Shown piece by piece: positions 23,912 through 32,607 of a stretch of 37,712 nt of DNA. The first letter of the stretch is position 1. Every line of letters begins with the position of its first letter. A program made the position numbers and the translations under genes. The notes below the pieces were generated by a model. That model was not told the origin of the DNA, searched no databases, and worked only from the letters and a program-made list of their open reading frames with translations. Source of the stretch: Smithella sp. SCADC (GTDB taxonomy: Bacteria; Desulfobacterota; Syntrophia; Syntrophales; Smithellaceae); NCBI GenBank assembly GCA_000747625.2, contig JQDQ01000184.1, forward strand, positions 1 to 37,712, given 5' to 3'.

Positions 23912-24122
23912 TTTGTCCCTTTTTTAAAATTTTGATCCGATTAGCCATCATCTCTGATATTTTTGTGATTTGCGACTGCGTCGAAGCAACACTATCCTGC
24001 CGCGTAGCGATAATTTTGTCCAATTGTGCTTTCCAGTGTTCCAGAGAGGAAATTTCATTTTCCCTTATCTTTTTTTCAAAACGATCCTGATATTCTTTTA
24101 TAAACAAATCTGTTGAACTCAT
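23904..24122 (-). CDS. small coiled-coil protein coupled to the HD hydrolase
   Basis: A 72-residue soluble protein. I chose ATG 24122 (AGGGTGA upstream); a GTG three codons earlier is possible. The chain is almost all charged helix: STDLFIKEYQDRFEKKIREN, then LEHWKAQLDKIIATRQDSVA STQSQITKISEMMANRIKIL, with heptad-like spacing. It has no known domain. The 8-bp overlap with the following HD-domain gene suggests joint expression, and perhaps a complex. Confidence 0.6.
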   Translation of the reverse strand: MSSTDLFIKEYQDRFEKKIRENEISSLEHWKAQLDKIIATRQDSVASTQSQITKISEMMANRIKILKKGQNG

Positions 24123-24343
24123 TTTAATCACCCTATATACATTTCTTTAATTTTGGGCATTATATCATTGGACGCTTATCTTGCAACAACGAATTTAAAA
24201 TCATAATTTGACACTAATCATTAAATACTATAAATCACTGTCACCGTTTTTGTTACGGACAAGCATTGGACTCATATTTCGTACCGAAGGACAATCTGCT
24301 TTGTGCGTATATTAATGAAATAATAAAAAATGGATGATATTAC

Positions 24344-25213
24344 ATGACAGACAAACCTAAATCTGAAGACATAGCCGGTGGACAAGCGCTTATCGAAGGC
24401 GTTATGATGCGTCACGGCAACAGAATTGCAGCAGCAGTAAGAAGACCGGACAAAGAAATTGTTTTTCAGGAACGGGAATATATCCCTCTGACCAAGCGTT
24501 ATAAAATATTAGGATGGATGTTCATTCGCGGAACAATAACTTTATTTGAAATGATGATTATCGGAATTAAGTGTCTGATGTTTTCTGCAGAAGTCGCCTT
24601 GTCGGAAGAAGAAAAAAAGCCCAAAGGATGGGAAATGTATCTTTCGTTTATCATCAGTTTCACTGTGGCCATTTTTTTCTTTGTTGTCGTACCGGCATTT
24701 TTCTTTACTAAAATTAAAATCTTCGTTTCCAATTTAATTCTTCTGAATATTTTAGAAGGTTGCGTTCGACTGGGTATTTTCCTTTGTTTTCTTTCCGCCA
24801 CGCTCTTAATGAAAGATATGCGACGGACATACATGTACCATGGAGCGGAGCATAAAACTGTATTTGCCTGGGAACATGGTCAGGAACTGACCGTGGAAAA
24901 TGTCAAAGGATTCTCTACACGTCATCCCCGTTGCGGAACAAGCTTTATTCTTTTTGTGATGATTGTTTCCATATTAGTCTTTTCTCTACTAGGGCGTCCG
25001 GATTTCCTGCACAGAGTACTCTATAAAATCCTGCTCCTTCCTGTTGTTGCCGGTATTTCTTACGAAGCAATCCGTTTTACCGGTAAATACAGCCATTCTA
25101 AGCTTGTACAACTGCTGAGTTGGCCCGGACTAATGCTGCAAAAGATTACAACAAGAGAGCCTTCCGATGATCAAATTGAAGTAGCCATTGCGGCCATGAA
25201 AAAAGTAATTTGA
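24344..25213 (+). CDS. DUF1385 family membrane protein (YqhQ-like)
   Basis: A 289-residue protein with the full DUF1385 pattern. The opening GGQALIEGVMMRHGNRIAAA VRRPD is the family signature. Four hydrophobic segments follow (for instance FIISFTVAIFFFVVVPAFFF and VMIVSILVFSLLGRPDF). Between them lies RRTYMYHGAEHKTVFAWEHG, and then FSTRHPRCGTSFILFV, whose His, Glu and Cys residues have been proposed to bind metal. The biochemical role of the family is not firmly known. A possible promoter (TTGACA 24208-24213, TATAAA 24229-24234) lies about 110 bp upstream with a short 15-bp spacer. Confidence 0.9.
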   Translation: MTDKPKSEDIAGGQALIEGVMMRHGNRIAAAVRRPDKEIVFQEREYIPLTKRYKILGWMFIRGTITLFEMMIIGIKCLMFSAEVALSEEEKKPKGWEMYLSFIISFTVAIFFFVVVPAFFFTKIKIFVSNLILLNILEGCVRLGIFLCFLSATLLMKDMRRTYMYHGAEHKTVFAWEHGQELTVENVKGFSTRHPRCGTSFILFVMIVSILVFSLLGRPDFLHRVLYKILLLPVVAGISYEAIRFTGKYSHSKLVQLLSWPGLMLQKITTREPSDDQIEVAIAAMKKVI

Positions 25214-25393
25214 CACCAAAGAGATATTTAGACAAATTATCATTATCCCAAAATATTACATTATCATTACGCCCACCGGATAATTAATAAAATTTTTTAC
25301 TTACATATAAGGAGTTGACTTTTCTTGCCAATTGGAGTAATTAATCAAAAAAATATTTATTTATTCACTCTTTTAAACAGGGGGAAGATACTA

Positions 25394-26965
25394 ATGATTA
25401 AGCGATATGCTTTGGCCTTGATTTTTGTTGCCCTTTTTGCCGTCTTGGTTTACCAACCGGCAAATGCGCTTGAGGCGGGACAATCGCTCATTCTTCCGGG
25501 AAAGCCGATTATGGAAACCGCGGCAAAGCCAGAGATAAAAACAGAGGCAAAAGTAAAAGAAGTTAAGAGTAAAAAAACAGTTTCTTCCAGCGCCAAATCT
25601 ACTCAAAAAATTCCTTCTGCCAAGGCCAGGTATTATAAAATAAAAAAGGGTGACGGGTTAATGGGAATCATCCGCCGCGAACTAAAAGTCGCCGAAGCCG
25701 ATATTCCTAAAACGATTAGAACTATTAAATCATTAAACCCCCGTATTAAAAATGTTAATAAAATTCATCCTGGTACAGTTATAAAGTTGCCTGGCAGAAC
25801 AGTCTTAGCCAAAACTCCGGCAAAAGCTAAAGCTGCTGAACAGAAAGTTTCAAAACTCTCCACCCCCCCACCTCAATCTGAAAAAATTGGTGAAGTAAAA
25901 GAGAAAAAAGTTATGCCACCGGAAGTCGGTTTCGCTGTACTTAAGCAAATCATCACCCAAATGAATGGATCGATTACCACTACGGGCAATTATTTTCTTC
26001 CCTTCTCTAAAACCGGTCAGGTGACAATTGATTGTTCTAAAATTCCTGTAATTGAATTTGATGATAATACGACTGTATTTCTTGACCTGGAGAACCGTGC
26101 CAATAATAGTCTCAAAAAGATGATCAGTGATAATTGGGCAAACTACTATTTAGTTAAAACGGACAAGAATGACGACGTAATCGCTATCCTGAAAAAAGTT
26201 ATTAATACTACCAAAAGTTACTCGATGATTAAAAGTGAAAAGCCTCTTATGATCGGTGCATATCCGCCGGTAGAAGTAATGGTCGATTGGGTAATTTTCA
26301 GCACTCTTCCCAAAAAGACAAAATCATTAAAGCAAGGATTGCGTCTGATTAATGAAAATAATTTGCTGTTGCCCAAGTCAATTAAAAACTATTCCCGGAA
26401 AAACGGTTTAATTATCACTGAAATTTCTCCCGAGACCGGGCTTGTCGGAAAACCGGACGAAGTTTATTCTTTGCCGCCTGTGCCGGTCTTCCCTGCAATA
26501 TCAGCCAGAGATTTTTCTTATGAACTTGTTTCCAATTTAGGATTTAGCGCCGAAAAAGACGTTGATATTCAAATGTTCGACACCGTAAAAGACGGCTTTA
26601 ATTTATCGATTAAAGCCGATGTTCTGATAAAAAAAGAAGGCAGGAAATATATTATCTATTCACAAATCCTGTCCCCGCAATTCGTAAATTCTCTAAAACA
26701 AGCCGGCAACGAAATTATCTTCGTTAAGGACAACGATTCTCCGGAAGACATAATGGTAAAGGTGTTACACGGTCTCAATATTCCTTTTATTTCCGGTAAT
26801 TTTACATTTTCCGGACCGGAGAAGAAACAGGCGCCTTATGCCATAAACTTTAACGGCACCATGATTAAAACAGGTAAAGATTTGTACGTTATTGATTTTG
26901 ATTTTGATCAAGAATTAAGAGGTCTGCTGCAGGAGGTATGGTCCGCTTACATAGCCAAATACTAA
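25394..26965 (+). CDS. exported LysM-domain protein with large unknown C-terminal region
   Basis: I chose ATG 25394, which has GGGGGAAG upstream and starts directly at a signal peptide (MIKRYALALIFVALFAVLVY, cleaved near NALEA). An upstream TTG at 25325 is less likely. The 523-residue product has a Lys/Ala/Pro linker, one LysM domain at about residues 79-136 (YYKIKKGDGLMGIIRRELKV ... PGTVIKLPGR), a second linker and then about 340 residues with no recognised family. LysM binds peptidoglycan, so the protein probably sits in the periplasm on the cell wall. The C-terminal part has mixed alpha/beta segments such as VTIDCSKIPVIEFDDNTTVF and KYIIYSQILSPQFVNSLKQA. Confidence 0.75.
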   Translation: MIKRYALALIFVALFAVLVYQPANALEAGQSLILPGKPIMETAAKPEIKTEAKVKEVKSKKTVSSSAKSTQKIPSAKARYYKIKKGDGLMGIIRRELKVAEADIPKTIRTIKSLNPRIKNVNKIHPGTVIKLPGRTVLAKTPAKAKAAEQKVSKLSTPPPQSEKIGEVKEKKVMPPEVGFAVLKQIITQMNGSITTTGNYFLPFSKTGQVTIDCSKIPVIEFDDNTTVFLDLENRANNSLKKMISDNWANYYLVKTDKNDDVIAILKKVINTTKSYSMIKSEKPLMIGAYPPVEVMVDWVIFSTLPKKTKSLKQGLRLINENNLLLPKSIKNYSRKNGLIITEISPETGLVGKPDEVYSLPPVPVFPAISARDFSYELVSNLGFSAEKDVDIQMFDTVKDGFNLSIKADVLIKKEGRKYIIYSQILSPQFVNSLKQAGNEIIFVKDNDSPEDIMVKVLHGLNIPFISGNFTFSGPEKKQAPYAINFNGTMIKTGKDLYVIDFDFDQELRGLLQEVWSAYIAKY

Positions 26966-27139
26966 TGGTACCGCAAATGCAGCCCGCGAGCGACCATCCA
27001 TATTATGAGGCTGTCCGCATAGCAAGTATATTAAAAAATATACCCGGAATTTGTTTCCATTTTGTATTTCCTCCTTCGTTACCGCCGCCTATTTTCTTTA
27101 TATTTTAATATTTATACAATTGTTTTTGAAAGGTTGTTT

Positions 27140-28147
27140 ATGGTTAAAGCTATTGCTCTTTTCTCCGGTGGATTAGACAGCATGCTGGCTGCTGAGCTAA
27201 TCCGCAGGCTCAAGATTGACGTTCTTGGTCTGACATTTACAACCCCTTTTTTTGACGCTCAAAAAGCATGTTACGCCGCAAGCGTATTAAATCTGCCTCT
27301 GGTTGTTGAAGATATTACAACTCCACATCTCAAGATGCTTAAATCTCCGCGCTATGGCTATGGTAAAAATATGAATCCCTGCATTGATTGTCATACACTT
27401 ATGCTTCAAATAGCCGGGGAAAGAATGAAAAAGACCGGTTTTGATTTTATTATTACCGGAGAGGTTCTCGGTCAACGTCCAATGTCACAAAACAAACAAT
27501 CTCTTTATATTGTAGCCAAAAATTCAGGCTATTCGGATTACATTTTACGTCCGTTGAGCGCCCAGCTCCTTGACCCGATAAAAGCGGAAAGAGATAAAAT
27601 AATTGATCGCTCGCAATTACTTGCTATTCAGGGACGCGGCCGCAAATTTCAAATAAAATTAGCTGCCGATTTCGGTATTGCAGATTATGCGCCGCCCGCC
27701 GGAGGATGTCTGCTTACTGATCCCATGTTTACACGCCGTCTGCGCGATTTATTTTCGCATCAGGAAGACCATGATATTCATGATCTCGACTTATTAAAAT
27801 ATGGTCGTCATTTTCGCGCGGATGATCAAGGCAAAATTATTGTCGGCCGCAATAATTCAGATAATGAAAACTTGCGTGAACTTTCAACTGATGATGATAT
27901 TGTTTTGTTTGTTGCTGACTTTCCCGGACCCCTCGTCATAATACCTCATGGAATCATTGCCCTGCTTCCGCTTGCCGCCGCACTCTGCGTTCGCTATAGT
28001 GATGCTCCCTCTGATCGCGAAGCAAATGTAATTTATCAACACAAGAATTCATCAAATATCATAAAGGCCAAAGCAGCTGCGAGAGAGGATTGTGAAAAAT
28101 GGGTTATATATAACAAAACAAGAGGATTAGACGGCTTAGAAGTTTAG
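27140..28147 (+). CDS. PP-loop tRNA 2-thiouridylase-like protein
   Basis: ATG 27140 is chosen (GAAAGG site), giving 335 residues. VKAIALFSGGLDSMLAAELI is the ATP-pyrophosphatase PP-loop, and MNPCIDCHTLMLQIAGERMK with ITGEVLGQRPMSQNK matches the MnmA/ThiI-like thiouridylase fold. The next part, QGRGRKFQIKLAADFGIADY APPAGGCLLTDP, is found in the MnmA-related family often annotated 'tRNA 4-thiouridine/2-thiouridylase family protein', and a NFACT-like RNA-binding C-terminal part may follow. It is not canonical MnmA, because the usual MnmA second Cys region (TGHYA/FSKG) is absent. RNA thiolation is a family-based inference. Confidence 0.75.
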   Translation: MVKAIALFSGGLDSMLAAELIRRLKIDVLGLTFTTPFFDAQKACYAASVLNLPLVVEDITTPHLKMLKSPRYGYGKNMNPCIDCHTLMLQIAGERMKKTGFDFIITGEVLGQRPMSQNKQSLYIVAKNSGYSDYILRPLSAQLLDPIKAERDKIIDRSQLLAIQGRGRKFQIKLAADFGIADYAPPAGGCLLTDPMFTRRLRDLFSHQEDHDIHDLDLLKYGRHFRADDQGKIIVGRNNSDNENLRELSTDDDIVLFVADFPGPLVIIPHGIIALLPLAAALCVRYSDAPSDREANVIYQHKNSSNIIKAKAAAREDCEKWVIYNKTRGLDGLEV

Positions 28148-28169
28148 AAGATTGGAAGATTAGAACCAT

Positions 28170-29747
28170 TTATTTGATTAAATGTTCCGGACGTAGAAGA
28201 TCATTAACCGTTTTCACCGGATTGAAGACTATTATGGGAAGTTCCACAAAAACAGTATTCCAGTAAGCCATGGCGCCATTCCAGAGACCCGGTAATTCCA
28301 GAGCTTTAAGAGAGCGTCCCTTTTCATTCTTAATGGTAATTAAATAAGCATCATTATTTACATAATTATCCAGATCGAATTTCTTTCCTTTATAATTCTT
28401 CGTGCAGCAGACCATATCCACCGGATTGAAATATTCTGCGGTGGACCAGATGGTCATCTGCTTACTGTTACTTTTATCCACATGCCCGCTTTCAACAATC
28501 TGCAAAGTTTGATTGCCATCGCGTTCTTCAACCCAGAACGGAGCGCCACCCGGTTCACCTTCATTTCTCACTATCGCGCAGATACGCAGTGGCCGGTCCA
28601 GTGAAGAAAATATGATGTTTCTTTGACTCTTCAGTGACTGCTTCGATAAACTACGGGGAAATATTATATTGAGCCTCCGGGAACAATAATTTTTGATCTC
28701 ATTAATTTGTCGGGGACCAATTTCCTCATCTTCCATCTTACGCAAAATGGCAAATATTTCCCGCTGAATCTGCAGAGCCAGTCCTCCCAACATTTTTTTA
28801 TAGGGAAGAATTTTCTTTAAATTATTTTCCGGTACAACGTTATCGATGTTCTTTATAAAGATGAAATCGGCATCAAGATTCTGTAAATTTTTAAGCAAAG
28901 CTCCATGTCCGCCCGGCCGAAATATCAGATTGCCTGCGGCATCCCGCAACGGCATATTATTTTCATCAACTGCCAGCATATTAGTCGATGGTGACTGAAC
29001 TGATGACATTATCTCATGTTTTACCCGGCAAAGTTTTTCATACCTCGGCTTCACAGCCTTTATTTTTTTAGCAATATTATTTTTATGTTCTTGAGAAATT
29101 GTAAAATGCAAATGGCACATATCTCCTGCACTACGGACATATTGAGCAGCTTCAAATAAATGCTCTTCCAACGCTGTACGAATCTCTGCCACGGCATACC
29201 GATGAAAAGGAATCAACGCCTTAGGCAGCCAGCCGAAATTTAATCCTTGTTCTGTCAAAATATAATCAAGTAAATCGCCGATATTTTTTTGTTCAATGAA
29301 TTTTGCAGCACGTTTATTTTGCTTGATCAAATCATAGAAAGGATACTTTTTCAGATCAAGCAAAAATGATTTATTGATTGCCGGAGAGCTAAATCCTCCC
29401 GCATCCAGAGCTGAAAACCATCCGGCAAACATACGGCTGGCGGCGCCGGAAGCCGGAACAAATTTTATCAACTTATATTTTTCAGATTCTTTCTCATAAA
29501 GAGAAACAAGTTTTTTTATTTGCGCAGGTTTAAAGGATAAAATCCCATCCTTAACATTGCACGGCCTTTTTAATTTTAAAAATGTTGAGCCCTGCCTGTA
29601 CAAAGCCAGTTGTTTTTCTATGATGTTTAAATCTAATCCCAAACTTTTTATTTTCTTAATATCTTTGGGGGAGAATAATAAATCAGGTTTGTCTTTCATG
29701 ACGTTCTTCATATTATTTTTTATAACATCAACAGAAAACATTGGCAA
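28170..29747 (-). CDS. DUF4301 family protein
   Basis: A 525-residue protein that fits DUF4301 along its whole length. FVPASGAASRMFAGWFSALD is the glycine-rich nucleotidyltransferase-like start, RPGGHGALLKNLQNLDADFI FIKNIDNVVP is a sugar-nucleotide-type central block, and EGEPGGAPFWVEERDGNQTL QIVESGHVDKSNSKQ is the most conserved late stretch. The fold is related to NDP-sugar pyrophosphorylases, so a nucleotide-activation reaction is possible, but no substrate is known. The family is common in Bacteroidota and scattered in other anaerobes. It lies alone on the minus strand and converges on the thiouridylase-like gene with a 22-bp gap. Confidence 0.85.
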   Translation of the reverse strand: MPMFSVDVIKNNMKNVMKDKPDLLFSPKDIKKIKSLGLDLNIIEKQLALYRQGSTFLKLKRPCNVKDGILSFKPAQIKKLVSLYEKESEKYKLIKFVPASGAASRMFAGWFSALDAGGFSSPAINKSFLLDLKKYPFYDLIKQNKRAAKFIEQKNIGDLLDYILTEQGLNFGWLPKALIPFHRYAVAEIRTALEEHLFEAAQYVRSAGDMCHLHFTISQEHKNNIAKKIKAVKPRYEKLCRVKHEIMSSVQSPSTNMLAVDENNMPLRDAAGNLIFRPGGHGALLKNLQNLDADFIFIKNIDNVVPENNLKKILPYKKMLGGLALQIQREIFAILRKMEDEEIGPRQINEIKNYCSRRLNIIFPRSLSKQSLKSQRNIIFSSLDRPLRICAIVRNEGEPGGAPFWVEERDGNQTLQIVESGHVDKSNSKQMTIWSTAEYFNPVDMVCCTKNYKGKKFDLDNYVNNDAYLITIKNEKGRSLKALELPGLWNGAMAYWNTVFVELPIIVFNPVKTVNDLLRPEHLIK

Positions 29748-29809
29748 GAATAAACCTTTTTTGAATTAATTACCTTTATCTTCATAAAAATATTTACTGA
29801 CATAAAGAT

Positions 29810-29838
29810 TTGACAAACACTTCTTCCCTTAGTAAACT
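29810..29838 (+). promoter_or_regulatory. putative sigma-70 promoter upstream of the lytic transglycosylase
   Basis: TTGACA (29810-29815) is followed after 17 bp by TAAACT (29833-29838, four of six matches to TATAAT). The -10 box overlaps the left arm of a 14-bp inverted repeat. The only downstream gene in this direction starts at 29963. Confidence 0.5.
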
Positions 29839-29929
29839 CCGTTAGAAAGTTTGGGTGAAGCATTAAAAACCACCTTCGTTCTATATCCTTTACCCCGCCC
29901 GCATAGAGGGGCTTCCTTTCTAACGGAGT
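29836..29929. repeat. 94-bp element bounded by a 14-bp perfect inverted repeat
   Basis: ACTCCGTTAGAAAG (29836-29849) and CTTTCTAACGGAGT (29916-29929) are perfect reverse complements. A further GAAGC/GCTTC pair (29857-29861 with 29911-29915) extends the stem after a 7-nt bulge on one side. AGTAAA occurs at both edges (29831-29836 and 29927-29932). It may be a tiny MITE, or a structured leader of the downstream transglycosylase gene. Confidence 0.5.
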
Positions 29930-29962
29930 AAAAGTAACATCATTAATACGGGAGTTGCCACA

Positions 29963-31135
29963 TTGAAATATTTGTATCAATTAATCAGATTAATTCTTAT
30001 TGTCACAATAATAACCAACGCTGTAATTACAGCAGAAGCACAAACCGGATGGCAGCAATCCACCGGACAATGGCTCATGGAAGCGCTTAAATTCAAAGAG
30101 CCTCTTGCCTTTTGCAACGAGCCCGTACCTTTAAACGAAACTGACGTAAAAGAAAGGCTGGAGAGAGAATTGCTTGTATCGCTAAGTAATAGCGATGATG
30201 TTATTCTGTGGCTGAAACGAGCCAATCGTTATTTCCCTCATATTGAAAAAGTATTGAAGGACAGTTCCCTCCCCGATGATTTGAAATATATTGTTATTGC
30301 TGAGAGCCATCTGAAATCATCGGCGACGTCAGGCAAAGGCGCGGCCGGATTCTGGCAGTTTATTGAAAGTACCGGTTCCAGATATGGCATGACCATAAAC
30401 AAAGATACGGACGAACGCCGCAACTTATTCACTTCTACACAAGCAGCGATTGCTTACTTGAAAGAACTTTACACGCTTTTCGGTTCATGGACACTTGCCG
30501 CAGCCGCTTACAATATGGGAGAAGACGGTCTGAGAACAGAAATGCTGATGCAAAAAGTGAACGACTACTATCATCTTTATTTGAATCAGGAAACTCAAAG
30601 ATATGTATTCAAAATTCTGGCAGCCAAGCTGATTATATCAAATCCGGAGAAATATGGATTCCATTTAAATGAAGATGATCTCTATAAACCTGTGCAGTTT
30701 GATCGTGTAGAAATAAATGTAAATCAACCTGTGCCGCTGTATATAATTGCTCAGGCAGCAAATACTTATTTTAAGGAAATAAAGGACCTTAATCCTCATG
30801 TCAAAAACTATTATTTAACGATTGGCAAACACAATCTTTTTATACCAAAGGGCGCTGCCTCCGGATTTTCCGGGAGATATGAAAATATACTGAAACAATG
30901 GAATAATGAAAAAGTAAAATCTGTTTACACAGTCAAAAAAGGAGAAAACCTGTCTTCTATTGCCAAACGTTTTAATGTATCTGTTAAAGCAATTATGAAC
31001 TGGAACGGTATCTCCAGCGCAAAAAGTATTTCATCCGGCGATAAACTTTTTATTTTCTCTGATACAAAACCCAAAGAAGAAACTAATAATGCCGTTAAAG
31101 ATGAGACAGAAAATCCTGTTTTACAGCTTCCCTAG
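29963..31135 (+). CDS. membrane-bound lytic murein transglycosylase (MltD-like) with LysM
   Basis: A 390-residue exported protein starting at TTG 29963 (GGGAG eight bases upstream) with a signal peptide (LIRLILIVTIITNAVITAEA). The goose-lysozyme-type SLT domain has the catalytic Glu in YIVIAESHLKSSATSGKGAA GFWQF (Glu about residue 114) and the substrate groove motif AAAYNMGEDGL. A single LysM domain (VYTVKKGENLSSIAKRFNVS VKAIMNWNG) near residues 324-368 anchors it on peptidoglycan. Enzymes of this type cut the MurNAc-GlcNAc bond to an anhydro end. MltD of E. coli has two LysM domains, and this one shows one clear copy. Confidence 0.9.
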   Translation: MKYLYQLIRLILIVTIITNAVITAEAQTGWQQSTGQWLMEALKFKEPLAFCNEPVPLNETDVKERLERELLVSLSNSDDVILWLKRANRYFPHIEKVLKDSSLPDDLKYIVIAESHLKSSATSGKGAAGFWQFIESTGSRYGMTINKDTDERRNLFTSTQAAIAYLKELYTLFGSWTLAAAAYNMGEDGLRTEMLMQKVNDYYHLYLNQETQRYVFKILAAKLIISNPEKYGFHLNEDDLYKPVQFDRVEINVNQPVPLYIIAQAANTYFKEIKDLNPHVKNYYLTIGKHNLFIPKGAASGFSGRYENILKQWNNEKVKSVYTVKKGENLSSIAKRFNVSVKAIMNWNGISSAKSISSGDKLFIFSDTKPKEETNNAVKDETENPVLQLP

Positions 31136-31277
31136 ACAGATGCTGCTTGATCAACTTATTATGAGATACCGGCATTTACCTTATTTCTTGACAAAAAATT
31201 CTTTCTGACTTAATTGCTACAAAACCACGGGTACAAATCCCAAGCAAGCCCTGTGAAACAATAAGGCGAAGAATAAA

Positions 31278-32189
31278 ATGAATATTGTTGATCAAATAAA
31301 AAAACTGAAAAAAGAAAAAAACGCTGTAATTCTGGCTCACAATTACCAGCTCCCTGAAATTCAAGACATTGCTGATTTTGTAGGAGATTCATTAGGGTTA
31401 AGCATCGAAGCATCCCGGACGGATGCCGCAATAATTGTTTTTTGCGGTGTTCATTTTATGGCGGAAACCGCGAAGATATTATCTCCGCAAAAAATTGTTT
31501 TACTTCCCGATAAAAATGCCGGTTGTCCGATGGCTGATATGATTGATGCTGAAAGCTTAATGGCTCTTCAGGCCAGGCATCCTGATGCCGTAACTGTCTG
31601 CTATGTAAACACTTCAGCCGCAGTAAAAGCCTATTGCGATTATTGTTGCACTTCAGCCAATGCTGTAAAAATTGTGCAGAATATTTTACTTAATCATAAA
31701 GATAAGGAAATTATTTTTATTCCCGATAAATATCTGGCGCAATATGTCTCGGCGCAAGTGAAACATGACTTTATTATATGGGAAGGATACTGTCCTACTC
31801 ATGCTAAAATCATGCCGGAAAATATTCTAGAAGCTAAAAAACTGCATCCGAATGCTAAGGTTATTGTTCATCCGGAGTGCAGGCCGACAGTGACGTCACT
31901 AGCCGATGTTGTTGCCTCCACCGAAGGTATGAGCAAATACGCCAAAAAATCTCCGGATATGGAATTCATTATCGGTACGGAAATCGGTATAATTCACAGA
32001 ATGAAAAAAGAAAATCCGGATAAAATATTTTATCCGGTAACAGAAAAAGCTGTTTGTCCGAATATGAAAAAAATCACACTGGAAAAAGTTCTCTGGTCTC
32101 TCGAAGATTTATCTTTTGAAATTACAGTTGAACCGGATATTATGGAAAAAGCGCGTCTCTCCATAGAAAGAATGCTAAAAATAGTTTAA
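31278..32189 (+). CDS. nadA: quinolinate synthase
   Basis: This complete 303-residue enzyme condenses iminoaspartate with dihydroxyacetone phosphate to quinolinate in NAD synthesis. The three Cys that hold its [4Fe-4S] cluster are visible in NAGCPMADM, EGYCPTHAK and KAVCPNMKK. The family opening AVILAHNYQLPEIQDIADFV GDSLGLS, the middle VIVHPECRPTVTSLAD and FIIGTEIGIIHRM are standard. nadB and nadC are not next to it, and a RidA gene follows 31 bp later. TTGACA at 31188-31193 could be the -35 of its promoter, leaving a short leader that can form a small stem. Confidence 0.96.
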   Translation: MNIVDQIKKLKKEKNAVILAHNYQLPEIQDIADFVGDSLGLSIEASRTDAAIIVFCGVHFMAETAKILSPQKIVLLPDKNAGCPMADMIDAESLMALQARHPDAVTVCYVNTSAAVKAYCDYCCTSANAVKIVQNILLNHKDKEIIFIPDKYLAQYVSAQVKHDFIIWEGYCPTHAKIMPENILEAKKLHPNAKVIVHPECRPTVTSLADVVASTEGMSKYAKKSPDMEFIIGTEIGIIHRMKKENPDKIFYPVTEKAVCPNMKKITLEKVLWSLEDLSFEITVEPDIMEKARLSIERMLKIV

Positions 32190-32220
32190 ATGCGTACCGA
32201 AAAATGAACAAGAGGAATAA

Positions 32221-32598
32221 ATGAAGAAAAATATTATCGCTTCCGGTAAATTCCCTGTTGCAGGACCGTATTCAACCGCCGTGGAAGCCGGAGGCATGAT
32301 TTTTATTTCCGGTCAGTTGCCAATTGACCCGGCAACCGGTGAAATCATCAACGACATTAAAACAGCTACCAGACAAGTGCTTACAAATATACAAATCATA
32401 CTAAAAGAAGCCGGTATGGATATGTCCAATGTTGTCAAAACAACTATCTTTTTAAAAAATATTGCTGATTTTTCCGTCGTTAATGAAATATACGCCAGTT
32501 TTTTTCCGAAAGAGCCTCCGGCACGCTCAACCATTGAAGCAAGCGCTTTACCTAAAGGAGTACTGTTAGAAATAGAAGCTGTGGCAATAAGAAAATAA
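32221..32598 (+). CDS. ridA: RidA family enamine/imine deaminase
   Basis: A 125-residue trimer-forming protein with the whole RidA signature: GPYSTAVEAGGMIFISGQLP IDPATG, NIQIILKEAGMDMSNVVKTT IFL and PARSTIEASALPKGVLLEIE AVA. The Arg in ARSTIEAS is the substrate-binding Arg of true RidA proteins. RidA hydrolyses reactive enamines and imines. Following nadA it could destroy or release iminoaspartate-type intermediates, which fits the chemistry but is an inference. ATG 32221 has GAGGAATAA upstream. Confidence 0.93.
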   Translation: MKKNIIASGKFPVAGPYSTAVEAGGMIFISGQLPIDPATGEIINDIKTATRQVLTNIQIILKEAGMDMSNVVKTTIFLKNIADFSVVNEIYASFFPKEPPARSTIEASALPKGVLLEIEAVAIRK

Positions 32599-32607
32599 AA
32601 AGATATA

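Noticed and set aside
31188-31277. A known NAD+ riboswitch upstream of nadA
   Set aside because: The leader is short and does not show the recognised consensus, so it is kept only as a low-interest finding.
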